Source: DASRDZ01 sp035569495
Lineage (GTDB): Bacteria; Chloroflexota; Dormibacteria; Aeolococcales; Aeolococcaceae
Assembly (NCBI GenBank): GCA_035569495.1
Contig: DATMMX010000057.1
Coordinates: forward strand, 84,538 to 148,537
Length of the DNA stretch: 64,000 nucleotides
Direction: 5' to 3'
Program-made: the position numbers and the translations under genes
Notes under the pieces: generated by a model
Told to the model about the DNA's origin: nothing
Databases searched by the model: none
Seen by the model: only the letters and a program-made list of their open reading frames with translations
Shown here: piece by piece, positions 47,369 to 56,094 of the stretch
Layout of the letters: each line of letters starts with the position of its first letter
How positions within the stretch are numbered: the first letter of the stretch is position 1

Positions 47369-48907
47369 TCAGCGCTCGGCGAGATCCCTGCCGCCCATCA
47401 CGTCGGGAACGGGCAGGCGCATCGCGGCGAGGACGGTCGGCGCCACGTCGGCGAGCCCGCCACCGCCGCGCAGCGCCGTGGCGTCGGTCCCGCAGAGCAG
47501 CACCGGCACCGGGCTGACTGTGTGCGCCGTGAGCCGCGAGCCGTCGCGGCGGTCGACCTTGAGCTCCGCGTTGCCGTGGTCGGCGGTCATCAGCAGCGCG
47601 CCCTGCCGCGACAGCGTCGCCTCGGCAATCCGTCCGATGCAGCCGTCGACAACCTCGACGGCCTGCACGGTCGCGGCCAGCACGCCGGTGTGGCCGACCA
47701 TGTCAGGGTTGGCGAAGTTGACGACGATCAACGCGTCGTCCGAGCCCTGAAGGTGCTGCACCACCGCCTCGGTGACCGCGGCCGCGCTCATCGCCGGCGC
47801 CGAGTCGTAGGTGGCCACCTTCGGCGAGGGCACCAGCATCCGCTCCTCACCCTCGAACGGCTTCTCGCGACCGCCGTTGATGAAGTAGGTCACGTGCGCG
47901 TATTTCTCGGTCTCGGCGACGTGGAACTGGCGCAGGCCGGCCCCGCTCACCACCTCGGCCAGCGTCTGCGTCACGCCCTGCTTGGGAAACGCGACCACGG
48001 CGCCCAGCCCCGCCTCGTATTCGGTGAACGAGACGAAATCCAGTCGCTGCGGCCGGCGCGACCGCGGGAAGGCGTCGAACTGCTCGTCGAGCAGCGCGTG
48101 CGAGATCTGCCGCGCCCGGTCGGGGCGGAAGTTGAAGAAGACGACCGAGTCGCCGTCCTCGATGCGCACCCGCGAGCCGCCGGCCGGCACGATCGACGCG
48201 GGCTCGATGAACTCGTCGGTGATGCCGCGGGCGTAGCTGTCCTCGATGTACTGCACAGGGTCCGCCGCTACTCCGTTGCCCTCGCCGGCGAGCACCTCGT
48301 AGGCGCGCTGCGTGCGGTCCCACCGCTTGTCGCGGTCCATGGCGTAGTAGCGCCCGCTGACCGACGCGATCCTGCCGACGCCGATGCGGTCCAGCTCCTC
48401 GACGAACTCACCGACGAACTGCGCCGCACTGGACGGCGGCTCGTCGCGCCCATCGGTGAACGCGTGGTAGTGGACGCGGTCGAAGCCGCGCCGCCGCGCC
48501 AGCTCGGCGATGGCCAGGCCGTGGCGCATGTGGCTGTGCACCCCGCCGGGCGACACCAGTCCCATGCAGTGCAGCGCCGTGCCCGCCTCGCGCGCATGGT
48601 CGACGGCATCGCACAGCGCGGGGTTCTCGAAGAACGTGCCCTGGTCGATGGCGCGCGAGATGCGCGGGAGGTCCTGGAAGATGACCCGGCCGGCGCCGAT
48701 GGTGAGGTGTCCCACCTCGGAGTTGCCCTGCTGTCCGGGCGGGAGCCCGACCGCTTCACCACTGGCGCCAACCGTCGTCCAGGGCCAGCGTGCGCGCAGC
48801 GCGTCGAACACCGGCGTGTGGGCGGCCGCGATGGCGTTGCCGAAGGTGTCGTCGTTCTCGCCCCACCCGTCGCAGATGATCAGGACGAACGGGCGCGCGC
48901 CACTCAC
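47369..48907 (-). CDS. gpmI: 2,3-bisphosphoglycerate-independent phosphoglycerate mutase
   Basis: 512 residues, normal length. Interconverts 3- and 2-phosphoglycerate with two Mn ions. LIICDGWGEND opens the phosphatase domain; catalytic Ser63 is in GQQGNSEVGHL; SPGGVHSH, FTDGRDEPPSSA, SGRYYAMDRDKRWDR and the metal motif MTADHGNAE are all present. GTG start at 48907 overlaps the tpiA stop (GTGA). Last gene of the gap-pgk-tpiA-gpmI run. Confidence 0.97.
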   Translation of the reverse strand: MSGARPFVLIICDGWGENDDTFGNAIAAAHTPVFDALRARWPWTTVGASGEAVGLPPGQQGNSEVGHLTIGAGRVIFQDLPRISRAIDQGTFFENPALCDAVDHAREAGTALHCMGLVSPGGVHSHMRHGLAIAELARRRGFDRVHYHAFTDGRDEPPSSAAQFVGEFVEELDRIGVGRIASVSGRYYAMDRDKRWDRTQRAYEVLAGEGNGVAADPVQYIEDSYARGITDEFIEPASIVPAGGSRVRIEDGDSVVFFNFRPDRARQISHALLDEQFDAFPRSRRPQRLDFVSFTEYEAGLGAVVAFPKQGVTQTLAEVVSGAGLRQFHVAETEKYAHVTYFINGGREKPFEGEERMLVPSPKVATYDSAPAMSAAAVTEAVVQHLQGSDDALIVVNFANPDMVGHTGVLAATVQAVEVVDGCIGRIAEATLSRQGALLMTADHGNAELKVDRRDGSRLTAHTVSPVPVLLCGTDATALRGGGGLADVAPTVLAAMRLPVPDVMGGRDLAER

Positions 48908-49674
48908 GATGCGATCCCCGACGCTGCGGCCACAACCTGCAGGAACTCGCCCGGCTTGAGCGACACGCCGCCGACCAGGCCGCCGTCGATGTCGGCCTGC
49001 GCGAACAGCTCACCGGCATTGGCGGCCGTCACGCTGCCTCCGTACAGGACGCGCGTGGCAGCGGCGACGGTGCCGTCGAAGAGGGCGGCCAGGCGGCGCC
49101 GGATCGCATGGCACACCTCCTGCGCCTGCTGCGGCGATGCCGTGCGCCCGGTGCCGATCGCCCACACCGGCTCGTACGCGACCACGCAGCGATCCATCGC
49201 CCCGACCTCCACCCCGGCGAAGGCCGCGTCGAGCTGACGATGGCAGACTTCGAGCGTCGCTCCCATCTCCCGTTCCTCGAGCGTCTCGCCCACTGCGACG
49301 ATGACGCGCAGGTCGTGGGTCAGCGCGCGGGCCAGCTTGCGTTGCACCTGCTCGTCGGTCTCACCGAACAGGTGGCGGCGCTCCGAGTGGCCCACCAGCA
49401 CGTAGTCGCACCAGCCTTCCAGCGCCGCCGGCGAGACCTCCCCGGTGTAGGCGCCGGCATCCTCCCAGAACGCGTCCTGGGCGCCGAGGCGGATGCCGCT
49501 GTCGCGCAGCAGCTCGCCCATCGGCCAGAGGTGGGTGAACGGCGGCAGCACCACCACCTCCACATCCCCTGGGCGACCGCCCGACACCAGCTCACGCGCC
49601 TTGTCCAGGCCCTCCGGCACGGTGGTGTTCATCTTCCAGTTGCCCGCGACGAGGGGCATTCGGCGCTCGGTCAC
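48904..49674 (-). CDS. tpiA: Triose-phosphate isomerase
   Basis: 256 residues. Catalytic Lys14 in GNWKMN, His96 in VLVGHSERR and Glu168 in AYEPVWAIGTG are in place, and RVLYGGSVTAAN closes the phosphate site. GTG start at 49674, 6 bases after the pgk stop. Interconverts DHAP and glyceraldehyde-3-phosphate in glycolysis. Confidence 0.97.
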   Translation of the reverse strand: MTERRMPLVAGNWKMNTTVPEGLDKARELVSGGRPGDVEVVVLPPFTHLWPMGELLRDSGIRLGAQDAFWEDAGAYTGEVSPAALEGWCDYVLVGHSERRHLFGETDEQVQRKLARALTHDLRVIVAVGETLEEREMGATLEVCHRQLDAAFAGVEVGAMDRCVVAYEPVWAIGTGRTASPQQAQEVCHAIRRRLAALFDGTVAAATRVLYGGSVTAANAGELFAQADIDGGLVGGVSLKPGEFLQVVAAASGIAS

Positions 49675-49680
49675 ACCGGT

Positions 49681-50901
49681 TCAGCGGTCGCGGTCGCGCA
49701 GCACGGCGACGCCGGGCAGCACGCGACCCTCGAGGAACTCCAGCGTCGCGCCGCCGCCGGTGCTGACGTGGGTGATGCGGTCGGCGACGCCGAGGTGGGC
49801 GAGGGCGGCGGCGAGGTCGCCGCCACCGACCACGGTCACCGCGTCGCTGCCGGCGAGCGCCTGGGCCACGCGGCGCGTGCCCTCGGCGAACGCGTCGACT
49901 TCGTAGATGCCGAGGGGGCCGTTCCACACCACGGTGCCGGCGTTGCGGCACGACTCCGCCATCTGCGCCGCCGTGTCCGGCCCCACGTCGACCACCATGC
50001 GATCCGGTGGGATCTGCTTCCACGTCACCACGTCGGTGTCCGCGGTGGTCTGCGCGTCGCGGGCGACGACGACGTCGACCGGCAGACGCAGGTCGCCTCC
50101 GCCGGGCCTGTGCGACTCGTGCAGCAGCGTGCGCGCCGTCTCCACCTGGTCCGGCTCGACCAGCGAGGTGCCCGTCCCCTCGCCCAGCGCCTGGTAGAAC
50201 GTGCACGCCATCGCGCCGCCGACCCACAGCGTGTCGACGCGCGGCAGCAGGTGTCGGAGCACGCCGATCTTGGTCGAGATCTTCGCGCCGCCGATGATTG
50301 CCACCAGCGGCCGCCTGGGGGCGTCGAGAACGCCGCCGAGCATGTGCAGCTCACGGGTCATCAGGAAGCCCGCCACCGCGGGGAGCAGGTGGCCCACACC
50401 CTCGGTCGAGGCGTGGGCCCGATGAGCGGTGCCGAAGGCGTCGTTGACGTACACGTCGGCGAGCCCCGCCAGCCGTCTGGCGAACTCCGGGTCGTTGGCC
50501 TCCTCACCCGGCTCGAAGCGCACGTTCTCCAGCATGCCCACCTCGCCGTCGCCGAGCGTGCGGCTCAGCTCTTGCGCCGACTCGCCGACCACGTCGGTGG
50601 CAACGCGCACCGGCGTGCCCAGCAGCTCGCCGAACCGCCTGGCGACCGTCCCGACCCGCAGCTCCTCGACCACCCTGCCCCCCGGCCGCCCCAGGTGGGT
50701 GACGACGATCACTCGCGCGCGTCGCTCGCGCAGCGCCCGCAGGGTGGGCAGGGCCTCCCGGATGCGCCGGTCGTCGGCGATGCCGCCGTCCGCCATTGGG
50801 ACGTTGAAGTCAACCCGGACCAGAACTCGCCGGCCCGCGACGTCGACGTCGTCGATGGTCGCCTTGTCCACGACTCCGCTCGAGGCGGTCTCGCCCACCA
50901 C
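49681..50901 (-). CDS. pgk: Phosphoglycerate kinase
   Basis: 406 residues. RVLVRVDFNVP near the N-terminus, VTHLGRPGG, NVRFEPGEE, VNDAFGTAHRAHAST, GGAKISTKIGVL and the C-terminal GGGDLAAAL and STGGGATLEFLEG are all typical. Makes ATP from 1,3-bisphosphoglycerate. The GTG start at 50901 directly abuts the gap stop (50902); the next codon is another GTG. Confidence 0.97.
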   Translation of the reverse strand: MVGETASSGVVDKATIDDVDVAGRRVLVRVDFNVPMADGGIADDRRIREALPTLRALRERRARVIVVTHLGRPGGRVVEELRVGTVARRFGELLGTPVRVATDVVGESAQELSRTLGDGEVGMLENVRFEPGEEANDPEFARRLAGLADVYVNDAFGTAHRAHASTEGVGHLLPAVAGFLMTRELHMLGGVLDAPRRPLVAIIGGAKISTKIGVLRHLLPRVDTLWVGGAMACTFYQALGEGTGTSLVEPDQVETARTLLHESHRPGGGDLRLPVDVVVARDAQTTADTDVVTWKQIPPDRMVVDVGPDTAAQMAESCRNAGTVVWNGPLGIYEVDAFAEGTRRVAQALAGSDAVTVVGGGDLAAALAHLGVADRITHVSTGGGATLEFLEGRVLPGVAVLRDRDR

Positions 50902-51912
50902 CTACAGCCGCTGCGCCACGTGGTTGGTGAGGTCGACGACCCGGCAGGAGTAACCCCACTCGTTGTCGTACCAGGACAGCACCTTGGCGGTGCGATCCGC
51001 GATCACCATGGTGGACGGGGCGTCGAACACCGACGAATGGCTGTCGTGGAGGAAGTCGACGGACACCAGCTCCTCGTCGGTCACCGCCAGGATGCCCTGC
51101 AGCGCGCCGTCCGCGGCCTCGCGCATCTCGGCGTTGATCTCCTCCGCGGTCACCGACTTGCTGAGATTGACGGTCAGGTCGACCAGGCTGACGTCCGGCG
51201 TGGGCACGCGCAGCGAAATGCCGTGGAATTTGCCCTTGAGCTCGGGCAGGACCAGGGCGACGGCCTTGGCCGCTCCGGTCGTCGTCGGGATGATCGACGT
51301 CGCCGCCGCGCGCGCTCGGCGCAGGTCCTTGTGCGGCGCGTCGAGGATGTTCTGGTCGCTGGTGTAGGCGTGCACCGTGGTCATCAGCCCGCTCTCGATG
51401 CCGAAGGAATCCTCCAGCACCTTGGCGACTGGCGCCAGGCAGTTGGTGGTACAGGACGCGTTGGAGATGATGTGGTGCGACGCGGGATCGTAGACCTGGT
51501 GGTTGACGCCCATGCAGATGGTCACGTCCTCGTTGGTCCCGGGCGCGGTGATGATCACCTTCTTCGAACCGGCATCGATGTGCGCTCGCGCCTTCTCGGC
51601 GTTGGTGAACAGCCCGGTCGACTCGATGACCAGGTCGACGCCGAGCTCGCCCCAGGGCAGGCGCTGCGGGTCGCGCTCACTCAGCACCCGGAAGCGATTG
51701 CCGTTGGCGGCGACGCCGTCGCCCTCGATGGTGACGTTGCCGGGGAAGCGCCCGAGGATGCTGTCGTGCTGGAGAAGATGCGCCAGCGTCCGCGTATCGG
51801 TGATGTCGTTGACGGCGACCACGTCGATGTCCGACGCGGCCCGCTCCTGAATGGCGCGGTACACGTTGCGCCCGATACGGCCGAAACCGTTGATCCCGAC
51901 CCTGATGGCCAT
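50902..51912 (-). CDS. gap: Glyceraldehyde-3-phosphate dehydrogenase, type I
   Basis: 336 residues. NAD-binding GINGFGRIGRNVYRA, catalytic Cys154 in SNASCTTNCLAP and His181 in TTVHAYTSDQ, and WYDNEWGYSCRVVDL at the end. The residue after VAVND is Ile (NDITD), consistent with NAD preference. Forms 1,3-bisphosphoglycerate. The ATG at 51912 has GGAGGCAGG upstream. First gene of the lower-glycolysis operon; the 5' leader (51913-52140) contains a hairpin. Confidence 0.97.
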   Translation of the reverse strand: MAIRVGINGFGRIGRNVYRAIQERAASDIDVVAVNDITDTRTLAHLLQHDSILGRFPGNVTIEGDGVAANGNRFRVLSERDPQRLPWGELGVDLVIESTGLFTNAEKARAHIDAGSKKVIITAPGTNEDVTICMGVNHQVYDPASHHIISNASCTTNCLAPVAKVLEDSFGIESGLMTTVHAYTSDQNILDAPHKDLRRARAAATSIIPTTTGAAKAVALVLPELKGKFHGISLRVPTPDVSLVDLTVNLSKSVTAEEINAEMREAADGALQGILAVTDEELVSVDFLHDSHSSVFDAPSTMVIADRTAKVLSWYDNEWGYSCRVVDLTNHVAQRL

Positions 51913-52140
51913 CAACCTGCCTCCACACGCAGCCGCAGCTCGGCGGTGCCATCGACGGGCACCGGAAGGAAACCGAGACGGATTGGGCCCCGCCCGCGGC
52001 ACGTGCCCGGGACAAGTGGCCGGACGCACAGCACGCGTCATGCGGGAGCTGCGCAGAGCCTATCACCCTGTTCTCGCCGCGCGCCCGAGGCGGAGGACCC
52101 CTCCCCTGCTCCGCCTTCCGGCCCCGCTGCCGCGTGCGGG
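51913..52140 (-). promoter_or_regulatory. Leader region of the glycolytic operon
   Basis: 228 bases without a gene. CGGTGCC (51944-51950) pairs with GGCACCG (51958-51964) to make a 7-base stem about 32 bases before the gap start, and GTGATAGGCT near 52060 (minus strand) could be an extended -10. This suggests the operon has its own promoter rather than relying on whiA read-through. Function inferred. Confidence 0.35.
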
Positions 52141-53004
52141 TCAGTCGAGCAGCGGCGCCGCGGTGACCACCAGGCGGCGGAGCCGGTCGGCCATCGCCGA
52201 GCGGCTGCAGGCGGCGCGGCGGGCCAGCCGGTCGAGCGGGTCCTGCGGGTGGCGCTCGCGCAGTGCCGCCGCCTCGCGCAGCGCGGGCGGCAGTTTTTCC
52301 CAGCGCCCGGGGTCGGCACGCAGCGCGGCGATGGCGTCGAGCTGCCCCACCCCCGCCTCGACGGTGCGCCGCAGGTTGGCGGTCTCGGCGTTGAGCCGCC
52401 GGTTGACGCCGCCGCGCAGCTCGCGGACGACTCGGCCGTCCTCGAAGCGCAGCCGGCCGCTCTGCGCGCCGATGGTGCTGAGCGCCGAGCCAACCGCCTC
52501 GGCGGTGCGCACCTGGACCAGCCAGCGACCGCGCCGGATGAGCGCGGTGGCGGGCACCTCGAAGCCGGCGAAGTCGTCCACCAGGCTGCTCGCCGCCGCC
52601 TCCGACCGCGCCAGGATCTCCAGGTGCGGCGGCGCGTCGGGGCGCGACACGGTGCCCGCGGCGAGGAAGGCGCCACGCAGACGGCTCCGCGCACAACACG
52701 GTCGCCCGGACGGCGTGGCGGCGGTAGCGCCGTCCGCCGCGGTCACCGCGACCCGGTAGCTGGTCCGCCGCGCCGTCGCCTGCCGCTCGACGTGGGCGCT
52801 GACGCGATTGTCATGGAGCGCCTTGAGGGCGGCGCGAGCGGCGCTCAGCCGCGGGCTCGAAAGCTCACCCGGTTCGCCGTCACCCGCAAGCGCCATCCCT
52901 TCGACCATCGCCGCCCGGCAGCAGGCGAGCGGCGGCGTGTGCGGGGTCAGCTCGGCCAGGATCTCGCCGGTGAACGAGCCACCCCGGCCGGGGCGCGCGG
53001 TCAT
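52141..53004 (-). CDS. whiA: WhiA-type DNA-binding regulator
   Basis: 287 residues. N-terminal homing-endonuclease-like (LAGLIDADG-derived) region with CCARSRLRGAFLAAGTVSRP near 103-122 and HLEILARSEAAASSLVDDF, and a C-terminal HTH (about 205-285) with RRLNAETANLRRTVEAGVGQ and HPQDPLDRLARRAACSRSAM. WhiA regulates cell division and sporulation genes in actinobacteria and is found in most Gram-positives. Its ATG overlaps the rapZ stop by 4 bases. The usual middle gene yvcK is not between them. Confidence 0.93.
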   Translation of the reverse strand: MTARPGRGGSFTGEILAELTPHTPPLACCRAAMVEGMALAGDGEPGELSSPRLSAARAALKALHDNRVSAHVERQATARRTSYRVAVTAADGATAATPSGRPCCARSRLRGAFLAAGTVSRPDAPPHLEILARSEAAASSLVDDFAGFEVPATALIRRGRWLVQVRTAEAVGSALSTIGAQSGRLRFEDGRVVRELRGGVNRRLNAETANLRRTVEAGVGQLDAIAALRADPGRWEKLPPALREAAALRERHPQDPLDRLARRAACSRSAMADRLRRLVVTAAPLLD

Positions 53005-53870
53005 CGCGGGTCAGGGCGCTCCACGTCGCGATGGCGCAGCACCACGGGGATGCCCTCCTCGCCGAGCCGCGCCGCGATCGCCGACGCCAGCACCACGGAG
53101 CGGTGCCGTCCACCGGTGCACCCGACGGCGAGGTGCAGCCGGCTGCGACCCGCATCGGCGGCGCGCTCCAGCGTCCAGGTCAGCAGGGCGGAGAGGCGCT
53201 CGACGAACTCGCGCGCCGCCGGCTGGTCCCAGACGAAATCGTGGACGGCCCGATCCAACCCGGTCAGTGGGCGGAGCTCCGGCTCCCAGAACGGGTTGCG
53301 CAGGAACCGCGCGTCGACGACCCAGTCGGCCTCCACCGGCGGCCCGTACTTGAAGCCGAAGGAGGACACGGTGCACACCATCGCCGCACTCCCGTCCGGC
53401 GACGACGGCGGCTCGACGGCCTCGACCACACGCCGCCCCAGATCTTCGGGGCTGAGGTCGGAGGTGTCGATGACCACGTCGGCGATCGAGCGGAGACTCC
53501 CGAGCACCTCGCGCTCCGCCGCGACCGCGGCAGGCAGGCTGCCCGCGCCGGCGGCGGGGTGGGGATGCGTCGCCTCGGACAGGCGGCGCAGCAGCACCTC
53601 GTCGCGCGCGTCGAGGAAGAGCACCGACGCGCCCGGCGCGCGGTCGAGGGCGCGCAGCCCATCCGCGTGGCGCGAGTCGACGACCACCGCGGCAACCCGC
53701 TCGCGCGGCAGGCCGACGAAGGCGTCGAGGAGCGGCGCCGGCAGGTTGTCGACGGTGTCGACCCCGGCCCGCGCCAGCGCGGCCAGCGCCGTCGCCTTGC
53801 CCGCCCCGCTCATCCCGGAGACCACCCATACGGGTGCGCTGCGCGGGGACGGCTGGCCCGAATCGGTCAT
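53001..53870 (-). CDS. rapZ: RapZ-family nucleotide-binding protein (RNase adapter type)
   Basis: 289 residues from the ATG at 53870; a GTG eight codons earlier is possible. Walker A GMSGAGKATALAAL (19-32) is conserved except that the usual Ser/Thr after Lys25 is Ala. FLDARDEVLLRRLSEATHPHP, VIDTSDLSPEDL, SFGFKYGPPVEADWVVDARFLRNPF (first part quoted) and the C-terminal VGCTGGRHRSVVLAS are typical. Binds nucleotides, possibly UDP-GlcNAc-related metabolites; in E. coli RapZ controls glmZ RNA decay, but that role is not expected here. Confidence 0.92.
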   Translation of the reverse strand: MTDSGQPSPRSAPVWVVSGMSGAGKATALAALARAGVDTVDNLPAPLLDAFVGLPRERVAAVVVDSRHADGLRALDRAPGASVLFLDARDEVLLRRLSEATHPHPAAGAGSLPAAVAAEREVLGSLRSIADVVIDTSDLSPEDLGRRVVEAVEPPSSPDGSAAMVCTVSSFGFKYGPPVEADWVVDARFLRNPFWEPELRPLTGLDRAVHDFVWDQPAAREFVERLSALLTWTLERAADAGRSRLHLAVGCTGGRHRSVVLASAIAARLGEEGIPVVLRHRDVERPDPR

Positions 53871-53898
53871 CGCCGCGGATTCTACGGAGGCCACGGGG

Positions 53899-56043
53899 CT
53901 AGAGCAGCTCCTTGATGCGCAGCGCTACCGGCCGGGGCACCTCGGCGGCGAGGTCCTCGACGCTGGCGTCGCGGATCCCGTCGACGCTGCCGAAGCGCCG
54001 CAGCAGCGCTCGCTTGCGGGTCGGGCCAAGCCCGGGCACCACATCCAGCTTCGAGCGCAGCGCCGCCTTGCTGCGCCGCGCCCGGTGGCGGGTGATAGCG
54101 AAGCGGTGCGCCTCGTCGCGCACGCGCTGGATGAGGAACAGCGTGGGACTGTCGCGCGGCAGGACGATCGGGTCGGCGACCCCGGGGTGGAAGAGCTCCT
54201 CGTTCTGCTTGGCCAGGCCGAAGATGGGAATGTCGCTCAGGCCGGCGTCGTCGAGCACGGTCCGCGCGGCGTTGAGCTGCCCCTTGCCGCCGTCGATGAG
54301 GACCAGGTCGGGAAGGATGCCGAAGCTGTCCTCGTCGTCGCCGGTCCGTCGCGCCCGGCGGCCACGGATGACGCGCGTGGGCTGGAGTTCCACGTCCAGC
54401 TCGGCAGGCGTGCTGCCGTTCTCATCCGTGGTGTCGCCGCTGTCCGCGGCGCCGCCGCCGATGGCATTGCCGCCATTGCTGCCCGCGGGATCGTCGACCG
54501 GCACGTCCTCCGGCTCGGCCGCCATCCCCTCCCGCGCCACCCGAAGCCAGCGGGCGAAACGACGCCGCAGCGTCTCCTGCATGGAGGCGAAGTCATTGGC
54601 ACCCTCCACCGTCTTGATGCCGAAGAAGCGGTAATGGGAGGGACGGGGACGGCCATCCTCGAAGACCACCATGGAGCCGACCGAGTTGGTGCCCATGGTG
54701 TTGCTGATGTCGTAGCACTCGATCCGGCGTGGGGGCTCGGGGAGGTCGAGCTGCTGTTGCAGGTCGACGAGCAGCGAGGCCGACCGCTCCGCGTCGAAGT
54801 CCTCCTTGATCCGCTGCTGGCGCAATGCCACCAGCGCGGTCTCGCGCGCTTGCTCGACCAGCTGGCGCATCGCGCCGCGCTGCGGTACGCGCAGCTCCAC
54901 CGGACCGCTGCGCTGCTCCGAGAGGAAGTCGGTGAGCACGTCGGGCTCATCGACGGCGTCGGAGAGCAGGATGGTCCGCGGCACCCGTGGCGCGCTGCCG
55001 TAGAACTGCGACACGAAGCTGCCCAGGATCTCCGACGGCGCGAGGTCGGCGACGCCCTCCAGCTCGTGCGTCTCGAAACCGGTCACCCGTCCCTCGCGCA
55101 CCGCAAAGAGGGCCGCCATGCCGCGGCCGCCGTCCAGGGCGACAGCGACGCAGTCCTGGTCCTCGCGACCGCCGCTCAGCATCTTCTGCTTCTCCGCGAC
55201 GCGCTCCACCGCGCGCAGTCGATCGCGGTAGCGTGCCGCCGCTTCGTAATCGAGACCGTCCGCGGCGTCCTTCATGCTGCTGGTGAGCTGCGCGGTGAGC
55301 ACCGACGAGCGGCCTTCCATGAAGAGCTGCACCTGCTCCAGCAGGTCGTTGTAGGCGTCGGGGTCGATGCGCCCCTCACAGGGGCCGCTACAGCGCTTGA
55401 TGTGGTAGTCGAGGCATACCCGCCCGCGCCGGAAGATCTCGTCGCTGCAGGTGCGGAACGGGAAGATGGTGCGCAGCAGCCGCACCGTGGTGCGCAGCGA
55501 TTGCGCGTTGGTGTACGGCCCGAAGTAGCGCGCGTCGTCGCGGGCGAGCCGGCGCGAGTAATAGGGACGTGGGAAGAGCGACGCCCGCTGCGCGCCCTCG
55601 CCGCGCGGAGCCCGCGCCTCCTCGCGCGCGGTGCCGGGTGCATGCCGGTCCAATGCGCCCGGACGGGGGATCTTCAGGAAAAGGTAGTTCTTGTCATCCT
55701 TGAGACGAACGTTGAAGCGCGGCCGGTACCGCTTGATCAGCGTGTTCTCGAGGATCAGGGCCTCGCGCTCGTTGAGGCAGGCGATGGTCTCGAAGTCGAA
55801 GATGCGCTCGACCAGGTGGCGCGTCCGGGCCGCCTGGGCGCTGACCGAGGTGAAGTACGAGCGCAGGCGCGAGCGCAAGTTGGCCGCCTTGCCGGCGTAG
55901 ACCACGCGCGCCTCGAGGTCGCGCATCAGGTAGACGCCGGGGCCGTCCGGGGCCGCCCGGAGGCGTTCGCGCAGCAGCTCGGGATTGTCGATCAGCCGGG
56001 CCTGCCGCGCCGGGCGGGTGCTCGGCGTGGTCGGCGCTGTCAT
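53899..56043 (-). CDS. uvrC: Excinuclease ABC subunit C
   Basis: 714 residues, about 100 longer than usual. GIY-YIG domain at the N-terminus (GPGVYLMRDLEARVVYAGKA), UVR motif in the middle (MKDAADGLDYEAAARYRDRL), the UvrC RNase-H-like domain (IECYDISNTMGTNSVGSMVV, LVLIDGGKGQLNAA) and a C-terminal helix-hairpin-helix (VPGLGPTRKRALLRRFGSV). Makes both incisions in nucleotide excision repair. Extra length is in two inserts: an Arg/Ala-rich one near 120-160 and an acidic Gly/Ser/Asp-rich one near 500-575 inside the nuclease domain. Confidence 0.96.
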   Translation of the reverse strand: MTAPTTPSTRPARQARLIDNPELLRERLRAAPDGPGVYLMRDLEARVVYAGKAANLRSRLRSYFTSVSAQAARTRHLVERIFDFETIACLNEREALILENTLIKRYRPRFNVRLKDDKNYLFLKIPRPGALDRHAPGTAREEARAPRGEGAQRASLFPRPYYSRRLARDDARYFGPYTNAQSLRTTVRLLRTIFPFRTCSDEIFRRGRVCLDYHIKRCSGPCEGRIDPDAYNDLLEQVQLFMEGRSSVLTAQLTSSMKDAADGLDYEAAARYRDRLRAVERVAEKQKMLSGGREDQDCVAVALDGGRGMAALFAVREGRVTGFETHELEGVADLAPSEILGSFVSQFYGSAPRVPRTILLSDAVDEPDVLTDFLSEQRSGPVELRVPQRGAMRQLVEQARETALVALRQQRIKEDFDAERSASLLVDLQQQLDLPEPPRRIECYDISNTMGTNSVGSMVVFEDGRPRPSHYRFFGIKTVEGANDFASMQETLRRRFARWLRVAREGMAAEPEDVPVDDPAGSNGGNAIGGGAADSGDTTDENGSTPAELDVELQPTRVIRGRRARRTGDDEDSFGILPDLVLIDGGKGQLNAARTVLDDAGLSDIPIFGLAKQNEELFHPGVADPIVLPRDSPTLFLIQRVRDEAHRFAITRHRARRSKAALRSKLDVVPGLGPTRKRALLRRFGSVDGIRDASVEDLAAEVPRPVALRIKELL

Positions 56044-56094
56044 GCGACCAACTCTACGGCCAACCCGGGCGGCAGCCGCGCCGGGCCAGTGAGC

